Source: Sediminivirga luteola (GTDB lineage Bacteria; Actinomycetota; Actinomycetes; Actinomycetales; Brevibacteriaceae). Taken from it: a DNA stretch of 64,000 nt. A model generated the notes under the pieces. The model was not told the DNA's origin, did not search any database, and saw only the letters and a list, made by a program, of their open reading frames with translations. The DNA is taken from contig NZ_BMFY01000008.1 in assembly GCF_014639315.1 (NCBI RefSeq), forward strand, positions 124,001-188,000, in the 5' to 3' direction. Positions within the stretch are counted from its first letter, which is position 1; every line of letters starts with the position of its first letter. The translations under genes and the position numbers were made by a program. Positions 56,376-64,000 of this stretch are shown piece after piece.

Positions 56376-57869
56376 ATGACCACCACTACGCCGGGCACGG
56401 CCGAACCCAAGCAGGTCGCGATCAACGACATCGGATCTGCTGATGATTTCCTCGCCGCCGTCGACGAGACGATCAAGTACTTCAACGATGGCGACATCGT
56501 GCAGGGCACCATCGTCAAGGTCGATCGCGACGAAGTCCTGGTTGACATCGGGTACAAGACCGAGGGCGTCGTGCTCTCGCGTGAGCTGTCAATCAAGCAC
56601 GATGTCGACCCGGCCGAGGTGGTCAGCGTCGGCGACGAGATCGAGGCCCTCGTCCTCCAGAAGGAGGACAAAGAGGGGCGTCTCATGCTCTCCAAGAAGC
56701 GCGCGCAGTACGAGCGCGCCTGGGGCGACATCGAGAAGATCAAGGAAGAGGACGGCGTCGTCACCGGCACTGTCATCGAGGTCGTCAAGGGCGGCCTGAT
56801 CGTCGACATCGGCCTGCGCGGCTTCCTGCCGGCCTCCCTCGTGGAGATGCGCCGGGTGCGGGATCTCGCGCCGTACATCGGCCAGCAGGTCGAGGCGAAG
56901 ATCATCGAGCTCGACAAGAACCGCAACAACGTCGTGCTTTCCCGCCGCGCCTGGCTGGAGCAGACCCAGTCGGCCGTGCGCTACGACTTCCTGCAGACCC
57001 TGCAGAAGGGCCAGGTGCGCCCCGGCGTGGTCTCCTCGATCGTCAACTTCGGCGCCTTCGTCGATCTGGGCGGCGTGGACGGCCTGGTGCACGTCTCCGA
57101 GCTGTCCTGGAAGCACATCGACCACCCGAACGAGGTCGTCTCGGTGGGCGACGAGGTCACCGTCGAGGTCCTCGACGTGGACATGGACCGCGAGCGGGTC
57201 TCCCTCTCGCTGAAGTCCACCCAGGAGGATCCCTGGCAGCAGTTCGCCCGCACGCACGCCATCGGGCAGATCGTGCCGGGCAAGGTCACCAAGCTCGTCC
57301 CCTTCGGCGCCTTCGTCCGCGTCGAGGACGGCATCGAGGGCCTGGTGCACATCTCCGAGCTCGCCGTGCGCCACATCGACCTGCCCGAGCAGGTCGTGTC
57401 CGTGGACGACCGGATCTTCGTCAAGGTCATCGACATCGACCTGGACCGCCGCCGCATCTCCCTCTCGCTCAAGCAGGCGAACGAGGGCGTGGACCCGGAC
57501 GCCGAGGAGTTCCTCGACCCGGCGCTGTACGGCATGGTCCAGGAGTACGACGAAGAGGGCAACTACAAGTACCCCGAGGGCTTCGATCCGGAGACCGAGG
57601 AGTGGCTCGAGGGCTACGAGGCCCAGCGCGAGGAGTGGGAGCGGCAGTACGCCGAGGCCCAGGCCCGCTGGGAAGAGCACAAGAAGCAGGTTGCCGCGGC
57701 TCTGGCCGCCGATGCCGCTTCCGCTGCGGAGGCTGCCGTGGAGGGCTCCGGCTCCTCCTCGTCGTCGTCGCAGTCGAGCTACGGCTCGGAGCCCGCTCCG
57801 AGCGATGCCGGCACGCTGGCCAGCGACGAGGCGCTCGCCGCGCTGCGTGAGAAGCTCGCCGGCAACTGA
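56376..57869 (+). CDS. rpsA: 30S ribosomal protein S1
   Basis: Brings mRNA to the 30S subunit. The 497-residue protein has four S1/OB domains, at about 37-105 (GDIVQGTIVKVDRDEVLVDI), 122-190 (GVVTGTVIEVVKGGLIVDI), 210-280 (GQVRPGVVSSIVNFGAFVDL) and 295-365 (GQIVPGKVTKLVPFGAFVRV). A Glu/Trp/Tyr-rich stretch and a Ser/Ala-rich disordered tail follow; four domains are usual in actinobacteria. ATG 56376 has no strong ribosome binding site. The 216-base region upstream holds a TTGACA (56195-56200) without a matching -10; I see no other feature in it. Confidence 0.96.
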   Translation: MTTTTPGTAEPKQVAINDIGSADDFLAAVDETIKYFNDGDIVQGTIVKVDRDEVLVDIGYKTEGVVLSRELSIKHDVDPAEVVSVGDEIEALVLQKEDKEGRLMLSKKRAQYERAWGDIEKIKEEDGVVTGTVIEVVKGGLIVDIGLRGFLPASLVEMRRVRDLAPYIGQQVEAKIIELDKNRNNVVLSRRAWLEQTQSAVRYDFLQTLQKGQVRPGVVSSIVNFGAFVDLGGVDGLVHVSELSWKHIDHPNEVVSVGDEVTVEVLDVDMDRERVSLSLKSTQEDPWQQFARTHAIGQIVPGKVTKLVPFGAFVRVEDGIEGLVHISELAVRHIDLPEQVVSVDDRIFVKVIDIDLDRRRISLSLKQANEGVDPDAEEFLDPALYGMVQEYDEEGNYKYPEGFDPETEEWLEGYEAQREEWERQYAEAQARWEEHKKQVAAALAADAASAAEAAVEGSGSSSSSSQSSYGSEPAPSDAGTLASDEALAALREKLAGN

Positions 57870-57909
57870 CGGCCTGGTCGTCAGCGCCTGAAAGGCGCGC
57901 GGCCGCATG

Positions 57910-57944
57910 ACGAAGGGGGATCCCGTGACGGGGTCCCCCTTCGT
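57910..57944 (+). terminator. rpsA terminator
   Basis: ACGAAGGGGGATCCC (57910-57924) pairs over 15 positions (one G-U) with 57930-57944 around the loop GTGAC. Very stable; followed by CGTC rather than a U-run. The coaE promoter starts 9 bases later. Confidence 0.8.
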
Positions 57945-57952
57945 GCGTCTCG

Positions 57953-57958
57953 TAGCAT
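57953..57958 (+). promoter_or_regulatory. -10 box of a leaderless coaE promoter
   Basis: TAGCAT lies 7 bases before ATG 57966, supporting that start over the in-frame ATG 57957 that overlaps the box. Confidence 0.5.
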
Positions 57959-57965
57959 GGTGACC

Positions 57966-58616
57966 ATGCTGATCGGACTGACGGGCGGGATCGCCGCGGG
58001 TAAGTCGACGGTCTCGGCGCGGCTGGCCGCGCACGGCCTGCATCTGATCGACGCCGATGTGCTGGCCCGCGAGGCGGTCGAGCCCGGCAGCGCGGGGCTC
58101 GCCGGCATCGCCCGGCACTTCGGCCCCGGGGTGCTGACCGCCGACGGGAGCCTGGACCGCCCCGCGCTGGGGGCGCGGGTTTTCGCGGACCAGGAAGAAC
58201 GTGAGGCGCTGGGGCGGATCGTCCACCCCGAGGTGCGGCGGCTCTTCCTTGAGCGGCTGGCGGAGATCCGCGCGGAGGATCCCGGCGCGGTCGTGGTGCA
58301 TGACGTCCCCCTGCTGGTGGAGAACCGGATGCAGGGGGACTATCACCTGGTGGTCGTGGTGCATGCGCCGGCCGGCGAGCGGCTGCGCAGGCTGGTGGAG
58401 GACCGGGGGATGGACGAGGAACAGGCCCGGCAGCGGATCGCCGCGCAGGCCACGGACGCGGAGCGAATGGCGACCGCCGACGTCATCCTCGACAATTCCG
58501 GCAGCCGTCAAGATCTCGAGCGGCAGGTGGACGCCCTGGTGCGCGGGCGGATCCGTACCGGCGCCGCCGTCTTGGCGGCCCGGCGGCGCCGCCTTGCAGC
58601 GCGCCGCCGGACCTAG
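57966..58616 (+). CDS. coaE: Dephospho-CoA kinase
   Basis: Phosphorylates dephospho-CoA at the ribose 3'-hydroxyl, last step of CoA synthesis. The 216-residue protein shows the P-loop LIGLTGGIAAGKSTV (2-16), LIDADVLAREAVEPG, HPEVRRLFLERLAE and VVHDVPLLVENRMQ. The C-terminus is an Arg/Ala-rich basic tail but lacks the GrpB-like extension of mycobacterial CoaE. rpsA-coaE is the conserved actinobacterial pair. ATG 57966 fits both the family N-terminus and the promoter. Confidence 0.95.
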   Translation: MLIGLTGGIAAGKSTVSARLAAHGLHLIDADVLAREAVEPGSAGLAGIARHFGPGVLTADGSLDRPALGARVFADQEEREALGRIVHPEVRRLFLERLAEIRAEDPGAVVVHDVPLLVENRMQGDYHLVVVVHAPAGERLRRLVEDRGMDEEQARQRIAAQATDAERMATADVILDNSGSRQDLERQVDALVRGRIRTGAAVLAARRRRLAARRRT

Positions 58617-58629
58617 GGGAGACCTCTAG
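58613..58629. terminator. Hairpin between convergent coaE and osmC genes
   Basis: CTAGGGG (58613-58619), loop AGA, CCTCTAG (58623-58629), with one G-U pair. Both stop codons (TAG on each strand) lie in the arms. Confidence 0.45.
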
Positions 58630-59054
58630 CCCAGCGAGGCGCTCAGCGTGATGTCGACGGCCTTGAGGGCCTTGCTCACGGGGCATTCCTTCTTGGCCTT
58701 CTCCGCGAGCTCCTCGAACTCGCTGGACGACAGCCCCGGGACCTTGCCGACCACGACGAGGTGGATCCCGGCGATCCCGCCCTTCTCCAGGTCGAAGGTG
58801 ACATCGGCGCCGGTGTTGATCTCCTCCGGCGGGGTCCCGTTGCCGGCCAGGATGTTCGACAGCGCCATGGAGTAGCAGGCCGAGTGCGCTGCGGCGATCA
58901 GCTCCTCCGGGTTGGTCTTGCCCTGATGCGATTCCGCGCGCGAGGCCCACGCCAGGTCGAAGGTTCCCGCGCCCGAGGTGTCGAGGCTGACGCGGCCGCT
59001 GCCCTCCTGGAGCGTTCCCTGCCAGACGGTCTGAGCCTTGCTGATGAGTGCCAT
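58626..59054 (-). CDS. OsmC-family peroxiredoxin
   Basis: Thiol peroxidase that reduces organic hydroperoxides. The 142-residue protein begins MALISKAQTVWQGTLQEGSG and has NPEELIAAAHSACYSMALS with the peroxidatic Cys (about C59) and KECPVSKALKAVDITL with the second Cys (about C125); the catalytic Glu/Arg region is present. It belongs to the OsmC (not Ohr) branch by its TNPEELIAAAHSAC pattern. ATG 59054 has GGAGG seven bases upstream. Likely induced by osmotic or stationary-phase stress in relatives; no operator is seen. Confidence 0.93.
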   Translation of the reverse strand: MALISKAQTVWQGTLQEGSGRVSLDTSGAGTFDLAWASRAESHQGKTNPEELIAAAHSACYSMALSNILAGNGTPPEEINTGADVTFDLEKGGIAGIHLVVVGKVPGLSSSEFEELAEKAKKECPVSKALKAVDITLSASLG

Positions 59055-59242
59055 GGCGTTCCTCCTCGTGATTGGGTTGTGCACCGTCAGCCTACTCGCC
59101 CGCTGGTGGCGGGCCCAAGGCCGGCCCGGCGGTGGCGGCCGCGCCGTGCGGTATACCCGCGTTATGGATTCGTGACGGAACCGCATCCCGATTTTTCCTC
59201 CACGAAACGTCGCCTCCCTCTAATCTGGATTAATCTTGGCGC

Positions 59243-59258
59243 AGTGATCTCGGTCACT
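59243..59258. promoter_or_regulatory. CRP/GlxR-type operator upstream of the Liv binding protein
   Basis: AGTGATCTCGGTCACT has the perfect GTGA-N6-TCAC core of CRP-family sites (TGTGA-N6-TCACA); only the outermost bases differ. It is centred 58 bases before the ATG at 59308 and just upstream of GATAAT (59263-59268), a -10-like box. Nearby TAATCT occurs three times (59221, 59231, 59265). Confidence 0.5.
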
Positions 59259-59307
59259 AGCCGATAATCTCGCGGGCGCGGTGCCCGTGAATTCAGGGAG
59301 GCAGAAT

Positions 59308-60582
59308 ATGCTCATTCGGAAAAATAACGGCCGCTTCGGCGCGGGCGTGAAAGCCGCGGGAATCGCGGCGGCGCTCCTGCTGGGCGTCTCCGCCTGCGCG
59401 ACGGGCGGCGGCGACGACAGCGGTGACGGTGGCGGAGAGGGCGGCGGCGAAGGCGGCGCCCTGCGCATCGGCACCCTGCTGCCGCAGACCGGTGCCCTGG
59501 CCTTCCTCGGCCCGCCGGAGATCGCCGGCGTCGACCTGGCCATCCAGGAGATCAACGAGACCGGTGGCGTGAACGGCGAGGACGTCGAGGTGCTGCACCG
59601 CGACTCCGGCGACACCACCACGGACCTGGCCAGCCAGTCCACCACGGATCTGCTCAACGAGGGAGTGGCCGCCATCATCGGCGCCGCCTCCTCCGGTGTC
59701 TCCCAGACCGTGATCAACCAGATCACGGGCGCCGGCGTCCTCCAGATCTCCCCGGCCAACACCTCGCCGGAGTTCAGCGAGTGGGACGACGACGGCTTCT
59801 ACTGGCGCACCGCGCCCTCGGACGTGCTGCAGGGCCGCGTGCTCGGCAACTACATCGTCTCCGAGGGGCACCAGACGGTCGGCATGATCGTGCTCAACGA
59901 CGCCTACGGCACCGGCCTGGCGGAGAACATCACCGAGGCCGTGGAGGGCGCCGGCGGCGAGATCGTCGCCGAGTCGCTGTTCAACGAGGGCGATTCTCAG
60001 TTCACCTCCCAGGTGGACGAGGTCGTGGCGGCCGATCCTGACGCGGTCGTGCTGATCAGCTTCGATCAGGCCACCTCGATCATCCCGCTGTTGACGGCAC
60101 GTGGTGTCGAGCCGACCAATCTGTTCATGGTGGACGGCAATACCGCCGATTACAGCGGCGATCTGGATCCGGGCACCCTGGAGGGCGCCTCCGGTTCGCA
60201 GCCCGGCGCCTTCGCCGACGGCGAGATGCAGGAGCGGCTGCTGGAGATCGATCCGGATTTGGACTCCTTCAGCTACGCGGCGGAGTCCTACGATGCGGCG
60301 GCACTGGTCGCGCTGGCGGCGATCAAGGCCGGCTCGACCGATCCGACGGCCATCCGGGACGAGATGCAGGGCATCTCCAGCGGCGGCGAGCAGTGCTTCC
60401 TGTTCACCGAGTGCCGGGAACTGCTCGAAGCCGATCCGGACGCGGACATCGACTACGAGGGCTACTCCGGCCCGATCGAGTTCTCCGATGTGGGCGATGT
60501 GACGGCCGCGACCATCGGCATCTACGTCTACGACGGCGACAATGTGCCGCACCCGGAGTTCGAGGAGTTCGGCGAACTCTGA
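59308..60582 (+). CDS. Branched-chain amino acid ABC transporter substrate-binding lipoprotein
   Basis: Extracellular receptor of a Liv/amide-type importer. The 424-residue protein has a basic n-region, a lipobox LLGVSAC (Cys about 31), a Gly/Asp-rich linker, and a type I periplasmic-binding fold: LRIGTLLPQTGALAFLGPPE, AGVDLAIQEINETGGVNGED, IIGAASSGVSQTVINQI, VGMIVLNDAYGTGLAENI. ATG 59308 has AGGGAGG 7 bases upstream. Leucine, isoleucine and valine are likely, but urea and amides are known for relatives. It faces the livHMGF operon tail to tail. Confidence 0.92.
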   Translation: MLIRKNNGRFGAGVKAAGIAAALLLGVSACATGGGDDSGDGGGEGGGEGGALRIGTLLPQTGALAFLGPPEIAGVDLAIQEINETGGVNGEDVEVLHRDSGDTTTDLASQSTTDLLNEGVAAIIGAASSGVSQTVINQITGAGVLQISPANTSPEFSEWDDDGFYWRTAPSDVLQGRVLGNYIVSEGHQTVGMIVLNDAYGTGLAENITEAVEGAGGEIVAESLFNEGDSQFTSQVDEVVAADPDAVVLISFDQATSIIPLLTARGVEPTNLFMVDGNTADYSGDLDPGTLEGASGSQPGAFADGEMQERLLEIDPDLDSFSYAAESYDAAALVALAAIKAGSTDPTAIRDEMQGISSGGEQCFLFTECRELLEADPDADIDYEGYSGPIEFSDVGDVTAATIGIYVYDGDNVPHPEFEEFGEL

Positions 60583-60608
60583 TCCACTTCGGCCACGGCC
60601 GGACACGA

Positions 60609-60639
60609 GGCCCCGTCTCCCGCACCGGGAGGCGGGGCC
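60609..60639 (+). terminator. Intrinsic terminator after the Liv binding protein
   Basis: GGCCCCGTCTCCC (60609-60621) pairs with GGGAGGCGGGGCC (60627-60639), 13 pairs with one G-U, loop GCACC, followed by TTT. Confidence 0.85.
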
Positions 60640-60737
60640 TTTGCCCTGCCCGTCATGCCGTCATGCCGTCAGGACGACCCCCAAGGACCCCCAGGACCAG
60701 CGGGACCAGCGCACACTGGATGCCCCCAGCACAGCGT

Positions 60738-60769
60738 GAAGGCCGCCTCGCGGGTGCGAAGCGGCCTTC
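60738..60769. terminator. Hairpin downstream of livF
   Basis: GAAGGCCGC (60738-60746) pairs with GCGGCCTTC (60761-60769); the loop holds an inner TCGC/GCGA stem. Lies 48 bases after the livF stop, so it probably ends the minus-strand liv transcript. The 234-base gap has no other feature I can see. Confidence 0.65.
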
Positions 60770-60816
60770 GTGCTGTTCTCTGTGCTCTCTGCTGCCCGGC
60801 GGCGCCTGAGCGAGCC

Positions 60817-61632
60817 TCAGGCGGTGCCGCCGTCCTTCCGGTTGTCCTTGCCCTCCACCTGCTCGGCGAGGTCGCCGAGGTAGAGCTGGATCACCTTGGG
60901 ATCGTCCAGCAGCTCGCGGCCGGTGCCGGTGTAGGAGTCCCGGCCCTGGTCCAGGACATAGCCCCGGTCGCAGATCTGCAGGCAGCGGCGCGCGTTCTGC
61001 TCCACCATGATGACGCACACCCCGGCGCGGTTGATCTCGTGCACGCGCAGGAAGGTCTCGTCCTGGCGCACGGGGGACAGGCCGGCCGAGGGCTCGTCCA
61101 GCAGCAGCACGGCGGGGTCCATCATCAGGGCGCGGGCCATCGCGACCATCTGCCGTTCACCGCCGGAGAGCGAGCCGGCCCGCTGGGAGCGGCGCCGGCC
61201 GAGCTCCGGGAACAGGCCGGTGACGTAGTCGAAGCGCTCCGCGAAGACCTTGGGCCGCTGGAAGAGGCCCATCTGCAGGTTCTCCTCGATGGTCAGCGCC
61301 GCGAAGACGTTCTCCGTCTGGGGCACGAAGCCCAGCCCGCGGGAGACGAGCTTATTGGCCTTCAGCCCCGTGAGGTCCTCGCCCTTGACCACGACCGTCC
61401 CGGAGTGCACCTTGACGAGGCCGAACATGGCCTTCAGCAGGGTCGACTTGCCCGCGCCGTTGGGGCCGATGATGCCGATCAGCTCCCCGGCGCGGGCCTC
61501 GATGCTGCAGCCGTTGAGGATGTTCACGCCCGGCAGGTAGCCGGCCACCAGATCCGTGACGGTGACCACGGCCTCCGGGCCGCCGGGGCCGCCGGCTTGC
61601 TGCGGGGCGGATGCGGGTGCTGTCGGGCTCAT
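60817..61632 (-). CDS. livF: Branched-chain amino acid ABC transporter ATPase LivF
   Basis: One of two cytoplasmic ATPases driving the Liv importer. The 271-residue protein has Walker A GIIGPNGAGKSTLLKAMFGL (starting about 52), Q-loop VPQTENVFAALTIEENLQMG, signature LSGGERQMVAMARALM, Walker B VLLLDEPSAGLSP and the switch His region replaced by VEQNARRCLQ, as in LivF proteins. The N-terminus is a roughly 20-residue Ala/Gly/Pro-rich extension. The ATG overlaps the livG stop. Confidence 0.94.
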   Translation of the reverse strand: MSPTAPASAPQQAGGPGGPEAVVTVTDLVAGYLPGVNILNGCSIEARAGELIGIIGPNGAGKSTLLKAMFGLVKVHSGTVVVKGEDLTGLKANKLVSRGLGFVPQTENVFAALTIEENLQMGLFQRPKVFAERFDYVTGLFPELGRRRSQRAGSLSGGERQMVAMARALMMDPAVLLLDEPSAGLSPVRQDETFLRVHEINRAGVCVIMVEQNARRCLQICDRGYVLDQGRDSYTGTGRELLDDPKVIQLYLGDLAEQVEGKDNRKDGGTA

Positions 61633-62684
61633 GCCTTCTCCTCGCGTTCGTGTTCTTCCTCGCCCAGGAGCCCGGCGTCCTGCGTGCCGACGACGGACTC
61701 CTCGTCTTCGGCCAGCTCAGCCTCCAGCTCCGCCACGCCCGCGGAGTCACCCAGGTCGACGTCGTGGTGGGCCCCCAGATAGGCGTCGACGACGGCCTTG
61801 TCCTTCATCACCTCGTCGGGTGGTCCCTCCGCGACCACCCGGCCCTCGGCCATGACCACCACCCAGTCGGCGATGTGCCGGACCATGTGCATGTCGTGCT
61901 CCACGAAGAGCACGGTCACGCCCTCGGATTTGAGGTCCTTGATGTGGTCCAGGAGGGACTGCTTGAGCGCGGGGTTGACGCCCGCCATCGGCTCATCGAG
62001 CATGACCAGCGAGGGCTCCGTCATGAGTGCCCTGGCCATCTCCAGCAGCTTGCGCTGCCCGCCGGACATGCTCGCGGCGTAGTCCTCGCGCTTGGCGTCG
62101 AGCTTGAAACGCGCCAGCAGCCGGTCGGCCTTCTCGGTGAGCTCCTTCTCCCGGGCCTTCCACAGCCAGGGGAACAGTGCCATGTAGATGCGTTCCCCGG
62201 GCTGCGCGGCGCCGCCGAGCCGCATGTTCTCGATCACCGGCAGCTTGCCCAGCACCTTGGTCAGCTGGAAGGTGCGGACCATGCCGAGCCGGGCCACCTT
62301 GTGCGGGGCGACGCCGGCCAGGGAGTGCCCGTCGAAGGACCAGCGGCCGCTCTGGGGCGTGTCGAACCCGGTCAGCAGGTTGAACAGCGTCGTCTTGCCA
62401 GCGCCGTTCGGGCCGATCAGCGCGGTGATCTTGTGACGCGGGATCTCCAGATGCGCCACATCCACGGCTTTGAGCGCCCCGAACTGCCGGGTGACCCCGT
62501 CGGCGACGATGATCGGGTCGCGTTTGGCGCAGCCGGGCGTCGGCGCGGCGCCGTCGGAGACGATGGGACGTACATCGGTCATATACGGGTTGTCCGCCCA
62601 GTGCGCGTAGTCGGCGGTCTCTCCCGCGGTGGCGGTGCCTGTCGGCTGAGCGGCGTCGTTCTGGGCGTGCGGGCCGGTGGTCAT
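61629..62684 (-). CDS. livG: Branched-chain amino acid ABC transporter ATPase LivG, with extensions
   Basis: Second ATPase of the Liv importer. The 351-residue protein has Walker A LIGPNGAGKTTLFNLLTGFD, signature MSGGQRKLLEMARALM, Walker B LVMLDEPMAGVNP, switch VEHDMHMVRHIADWV and the typical LivG C-terminus GPPDEVMKDKAVVDAYLG. It carries an unusual N-terminal extension of about 65 residues (YAHWADNPYMTDVRPIVSDG) and a 45-residue acidic tail. ATG 62684 overlaps the livM stop; an upstream open frame to 63197 is a shadow over livM. Confidence 0.93.
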   Translation of the reverse strand: MTTGPHAQNDAAQPTGTATAGETADYAHWADNPYMTDVRPIVSDGAAPTPGCAKRDPIIVADGVTRQFGALKAVDVAHLEIPRHKITALIGPNGAGKTTLFNLLTGFDTPQSGRWSFDGHSLAGVAPHKVARLGMVRTFQLTKVLGKLPVIENMRLGGAAQPGERIYMALFPWLWKAREKELTEKADRLLARFKLDAKREDYAASMSGGQRKLLEMARALMTEPSLVMLDEPMAGVNPALKQSLLDHIKDLKSEGVTVLFVEHDMHMVRHIADWVVVMAEGRVVAEGPPDEVMKDKAVVDAYLGAHHDVDLGDSAGVAELEAELAEDEESVVGTQDAGLLGEEEHEREEKA

Positions 62685-63661
62685 GAGAACGCCAGCTCCT
62701 TCCTGTTGCCGAGGATTCCCTGCGGCCGATAGATCATCAGCAGCATGAGCGCCAGGCCGACCATGATGTAACGCAGCTGGCCCGCCTGGACGGTCGAGAT
62801 GAAGGTCACGGTGCCAGACTCCACGAGCCCGACCAGGACGCCCTGCGTGAGCGAGAGGACCACCCAGAAGATCATGGCGCCGATCACCGGTCCCAGGACC
62901 GTGGTCATGCCGCCCAGCAGGAGGCAGGTCCACAGGAAGAACGTCAGCTCGGTGCCGAAGCGGGCGGGCTGGACGGAGCCGGTGGCGAGCACGAAGATCA
63001 TGCCGGCCGTGGTGCCGAGCAGGCCGCCGAAGATGAGCGCCTGCATCTTGTAGGCGTACACGTTCTTGCCCAGCGAGCGGACCGCGTCCTCGTCCTCGCG
63101 GATGCCCTTGAGCACCCGGCCCCAGGGGCTGCGGACCATGACGAACACGATGGCCGCCACGATGATGACGATGCTCCAGGAGACCACGATCATCCACAGG
63201 GAGCGGGCGGAGACGGTGAGCGGGCCGATGGCGTACTGGCCCGCCTCAAAGGGGTTGAGCGCGTAGAAGTCACGCTCGAAGGCGGACAGGCCGTTGGCGG
63301 CACCGGTGATATGGGTCAGCTGGTGCGTGGTGACCACGTACCGGATGATCTCCGCCGCCGCGATCGTCACGATGGCCAGGTAGTCCGCCCGCAGCCGCAG
63401 GGTCGGCAGGCCCAGTATCAGTGCCAGCACGAGTGAGCAGCACAGCGCCACCGCGACGGCGACCAGCAGCGGCGCATCGAAGGTCAGCACCGAGATGGCG
63501 AAACCGTAGGCGCCGACGGCCATGAAGCCGGCCTGGCCGAAGTTGAGCAGCCCGGAGAAGCCGAAGTGCAGTGCCAGCCCGAGCGCGGCCAGCGCGTAGG
63601 CGGCCGTATTGGGGTTGATGATCTCCCAGAGGGCGTTGGTCAGAATGCTTGAGAAGTCCAT
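62681..63661 (-). CDS. livM: Branched-chain amino acid ABC transporter permease LivM
   Basis: Inner-membrane permease half. The 326-residue protein has about nine transmembrane segments and the LivM signatures GLALHFGFSGLLNFGQAGFM, LPTLRLRADYLAIVTIAAAE, the cytoplasmic coupling loop SPWGRVLKGIREDEDAVRSL, and YRPQGILGNR at the C-terminus. ATG 63661 follows a GAGGAAA site; it starts 22 bases after the livH stop. Confidence 0.93.
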   Translation of the reverse strand: MDFSSILTNALWEIINPNTAAYALAALGLALHFGFSGLLNFGQAGFMAVGAYGFAISVLTFDAPLLVAVAVALCCSLVLALILGLPTLRLRADYLAIVTIAAAEIIRYVVTTHQLTHITGAANGLSAFERDFYALNPFEAGQYAIGPLTVSARSLWMIVVSWSIVIIVAAIVFVMVRSPWGRVLKGIREDEDAVRSLGKNVYAYKMQALIFGGLLGTTAGMIFVLATGSVQPARFGTELTFFLWTCLLLGGMTTVLGPVIGAMIFWVVLSLTQGVLVGLVESGTVTFISTVQAGQLRYIMVGLALMLLMIYRPQGILGNRKELAFS

Positions 63662-63683
63662 GGTTTCCTCTTCGAATCCGGCC

Positions 63684-64000
63684 TCAGCCGATTCTTTCCT
63701 TTCTGCCCAGGAGCCCCTGCGGTCGGAAGATCAGCACGAGGATCATCATGAACAGCGCGCCCACGTACTTCAGGTCCGCGGCGAGCCAGATGGTCGAGAT
63801 CTCGGTGAGCAGGCCGACGAACAGCGCGCCGATGAAGGCGCCGAATATCGTGCCGAGCCCGCCGACCGTGACGGCGGCGAAGATCATCAGCAGGATCTGC
63901 TGGCCCATATTGAAGGTCACGCCGGGGCGGTAGTACGCGTAGAGGATGCCGGCGAGCGCCGCCAGCGCCGCGCCGAGGATCCACACCAGCCGGATCACCC
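63684..64000 (-). CDS. livH: Branched-chain amino acid ABC transporter permease LivH, C-terminal part
   Basis: Partner permease of LivM. The frame is open to the window edge, so only the last 105 residues are seen: VWILGAALAALAGILYAYYR, GQQILLMIFAAVTVGGLGTI, FGAFIGALFVGLLTEISTIW and LILVLIFRPQGLLGRKERIG. These are typical LivH C-terminal membrane segments and the RPQGL-G tail. The 5' end and promoter of the operon lie beyond base 64000. Confidence 0.9.
   Translation of the reverse strand, partial: VIRLVWILGAALAALAGILYAYYRPGVTFNMGQQILLMIFAAVTVGGLGTIFGAFIGALFVGLLTEISTIWLAADLKYVGALFMMILVLIFRPQGLLGRKERIG

Overview
The window is high-GC chromosomal DNA (about 70% by eye) from an actinomycete. The gene order matches the Actinomycetota core: aroE-aroC-aroK-aroB-efp-nusB, pyrR-pyrB-pyrC-(membrane protein)-carA-carB-pyrF-mihF-gmk-rpoZ-coaBC-metK-priA, fmt-rsmB-rpe, hisE-hisG, trp-lgt-pyk, then an ANTAR regulator, polA, rpsA and coaE. 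Actinobacterial markers include mIHF, a PriA without helicase motifs, Lys32-type EF-P and an IdeR/DtxR-type iron box. Order Micrococcales is my best guess; the genus cannot be read from this sequence.

Layout. 1-4.2 kb: shikimate/chorismate genes, with a type IV prepilin peptidase between aroE and aroC. 4.2-5.2 kb: efp-nusB. 5.2-14 kb: a complete pyrimidine operon behind a PyrR-binding hairpin. 14-20 kb: mIHF, gmk, rpoZ, CoA and SAM synthesis, priA. 20-23.6 kb: an accessory insert between priA and fmt, holding a DUF222/HNH protein and a lower-GC lipoprotein/PKD pair. 23.6-29 kb: fmt-rsmB-rpe-pnuC, then hisE-hisG-PH protein. 29-31.8 kb: a CoA-transferase and a fused acyl-CoA carboxyltransferase. 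31.8-39.6 kb: one tightly overlapping hisF-hisI-trpE-(two small membrane proteins)-trpC-trpB-trpA-lgt unit. 39.6-42 kb: pyk, tRNA-Leu(CAA), ANTAR response regulator. 42-49.9 kb: a more variable stretch with a WYL regulator divergent from a DinB-like protein, an HhH glycosylase-like protein, an ABC-F ATPase with a structured leader, a siderophore-binding lipoprotein plus siderophore-interacting protein behind an iron box, ThiI and a hotdog thioesterase. 49.9-58.6 kb: polA, a membrane-anchored SF2 helicase, a methyltransferase, rpsA, coaE. 58.6-64 kb: OsmC and a branched-chain amino-acid (Liv) transporter, with the binding protein convergent to livHMGF.

Genes are packed with ATGA/GTGA stop-start overlaps. 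Many transcription units start with a TANNNT -10 box only 6-8 bases before the start codon, which predicts leaderless mRNAs and helped choose starts. No gene-free stretch exceeds 300 bases. No prophage, IS element or CRISPR array was seen. The least explained items are the helicase with a transmembrane hairpin, the lipoprotein/PKD pair, and the ABC-F leader whose hairpin pairs with the ribosome binding site.
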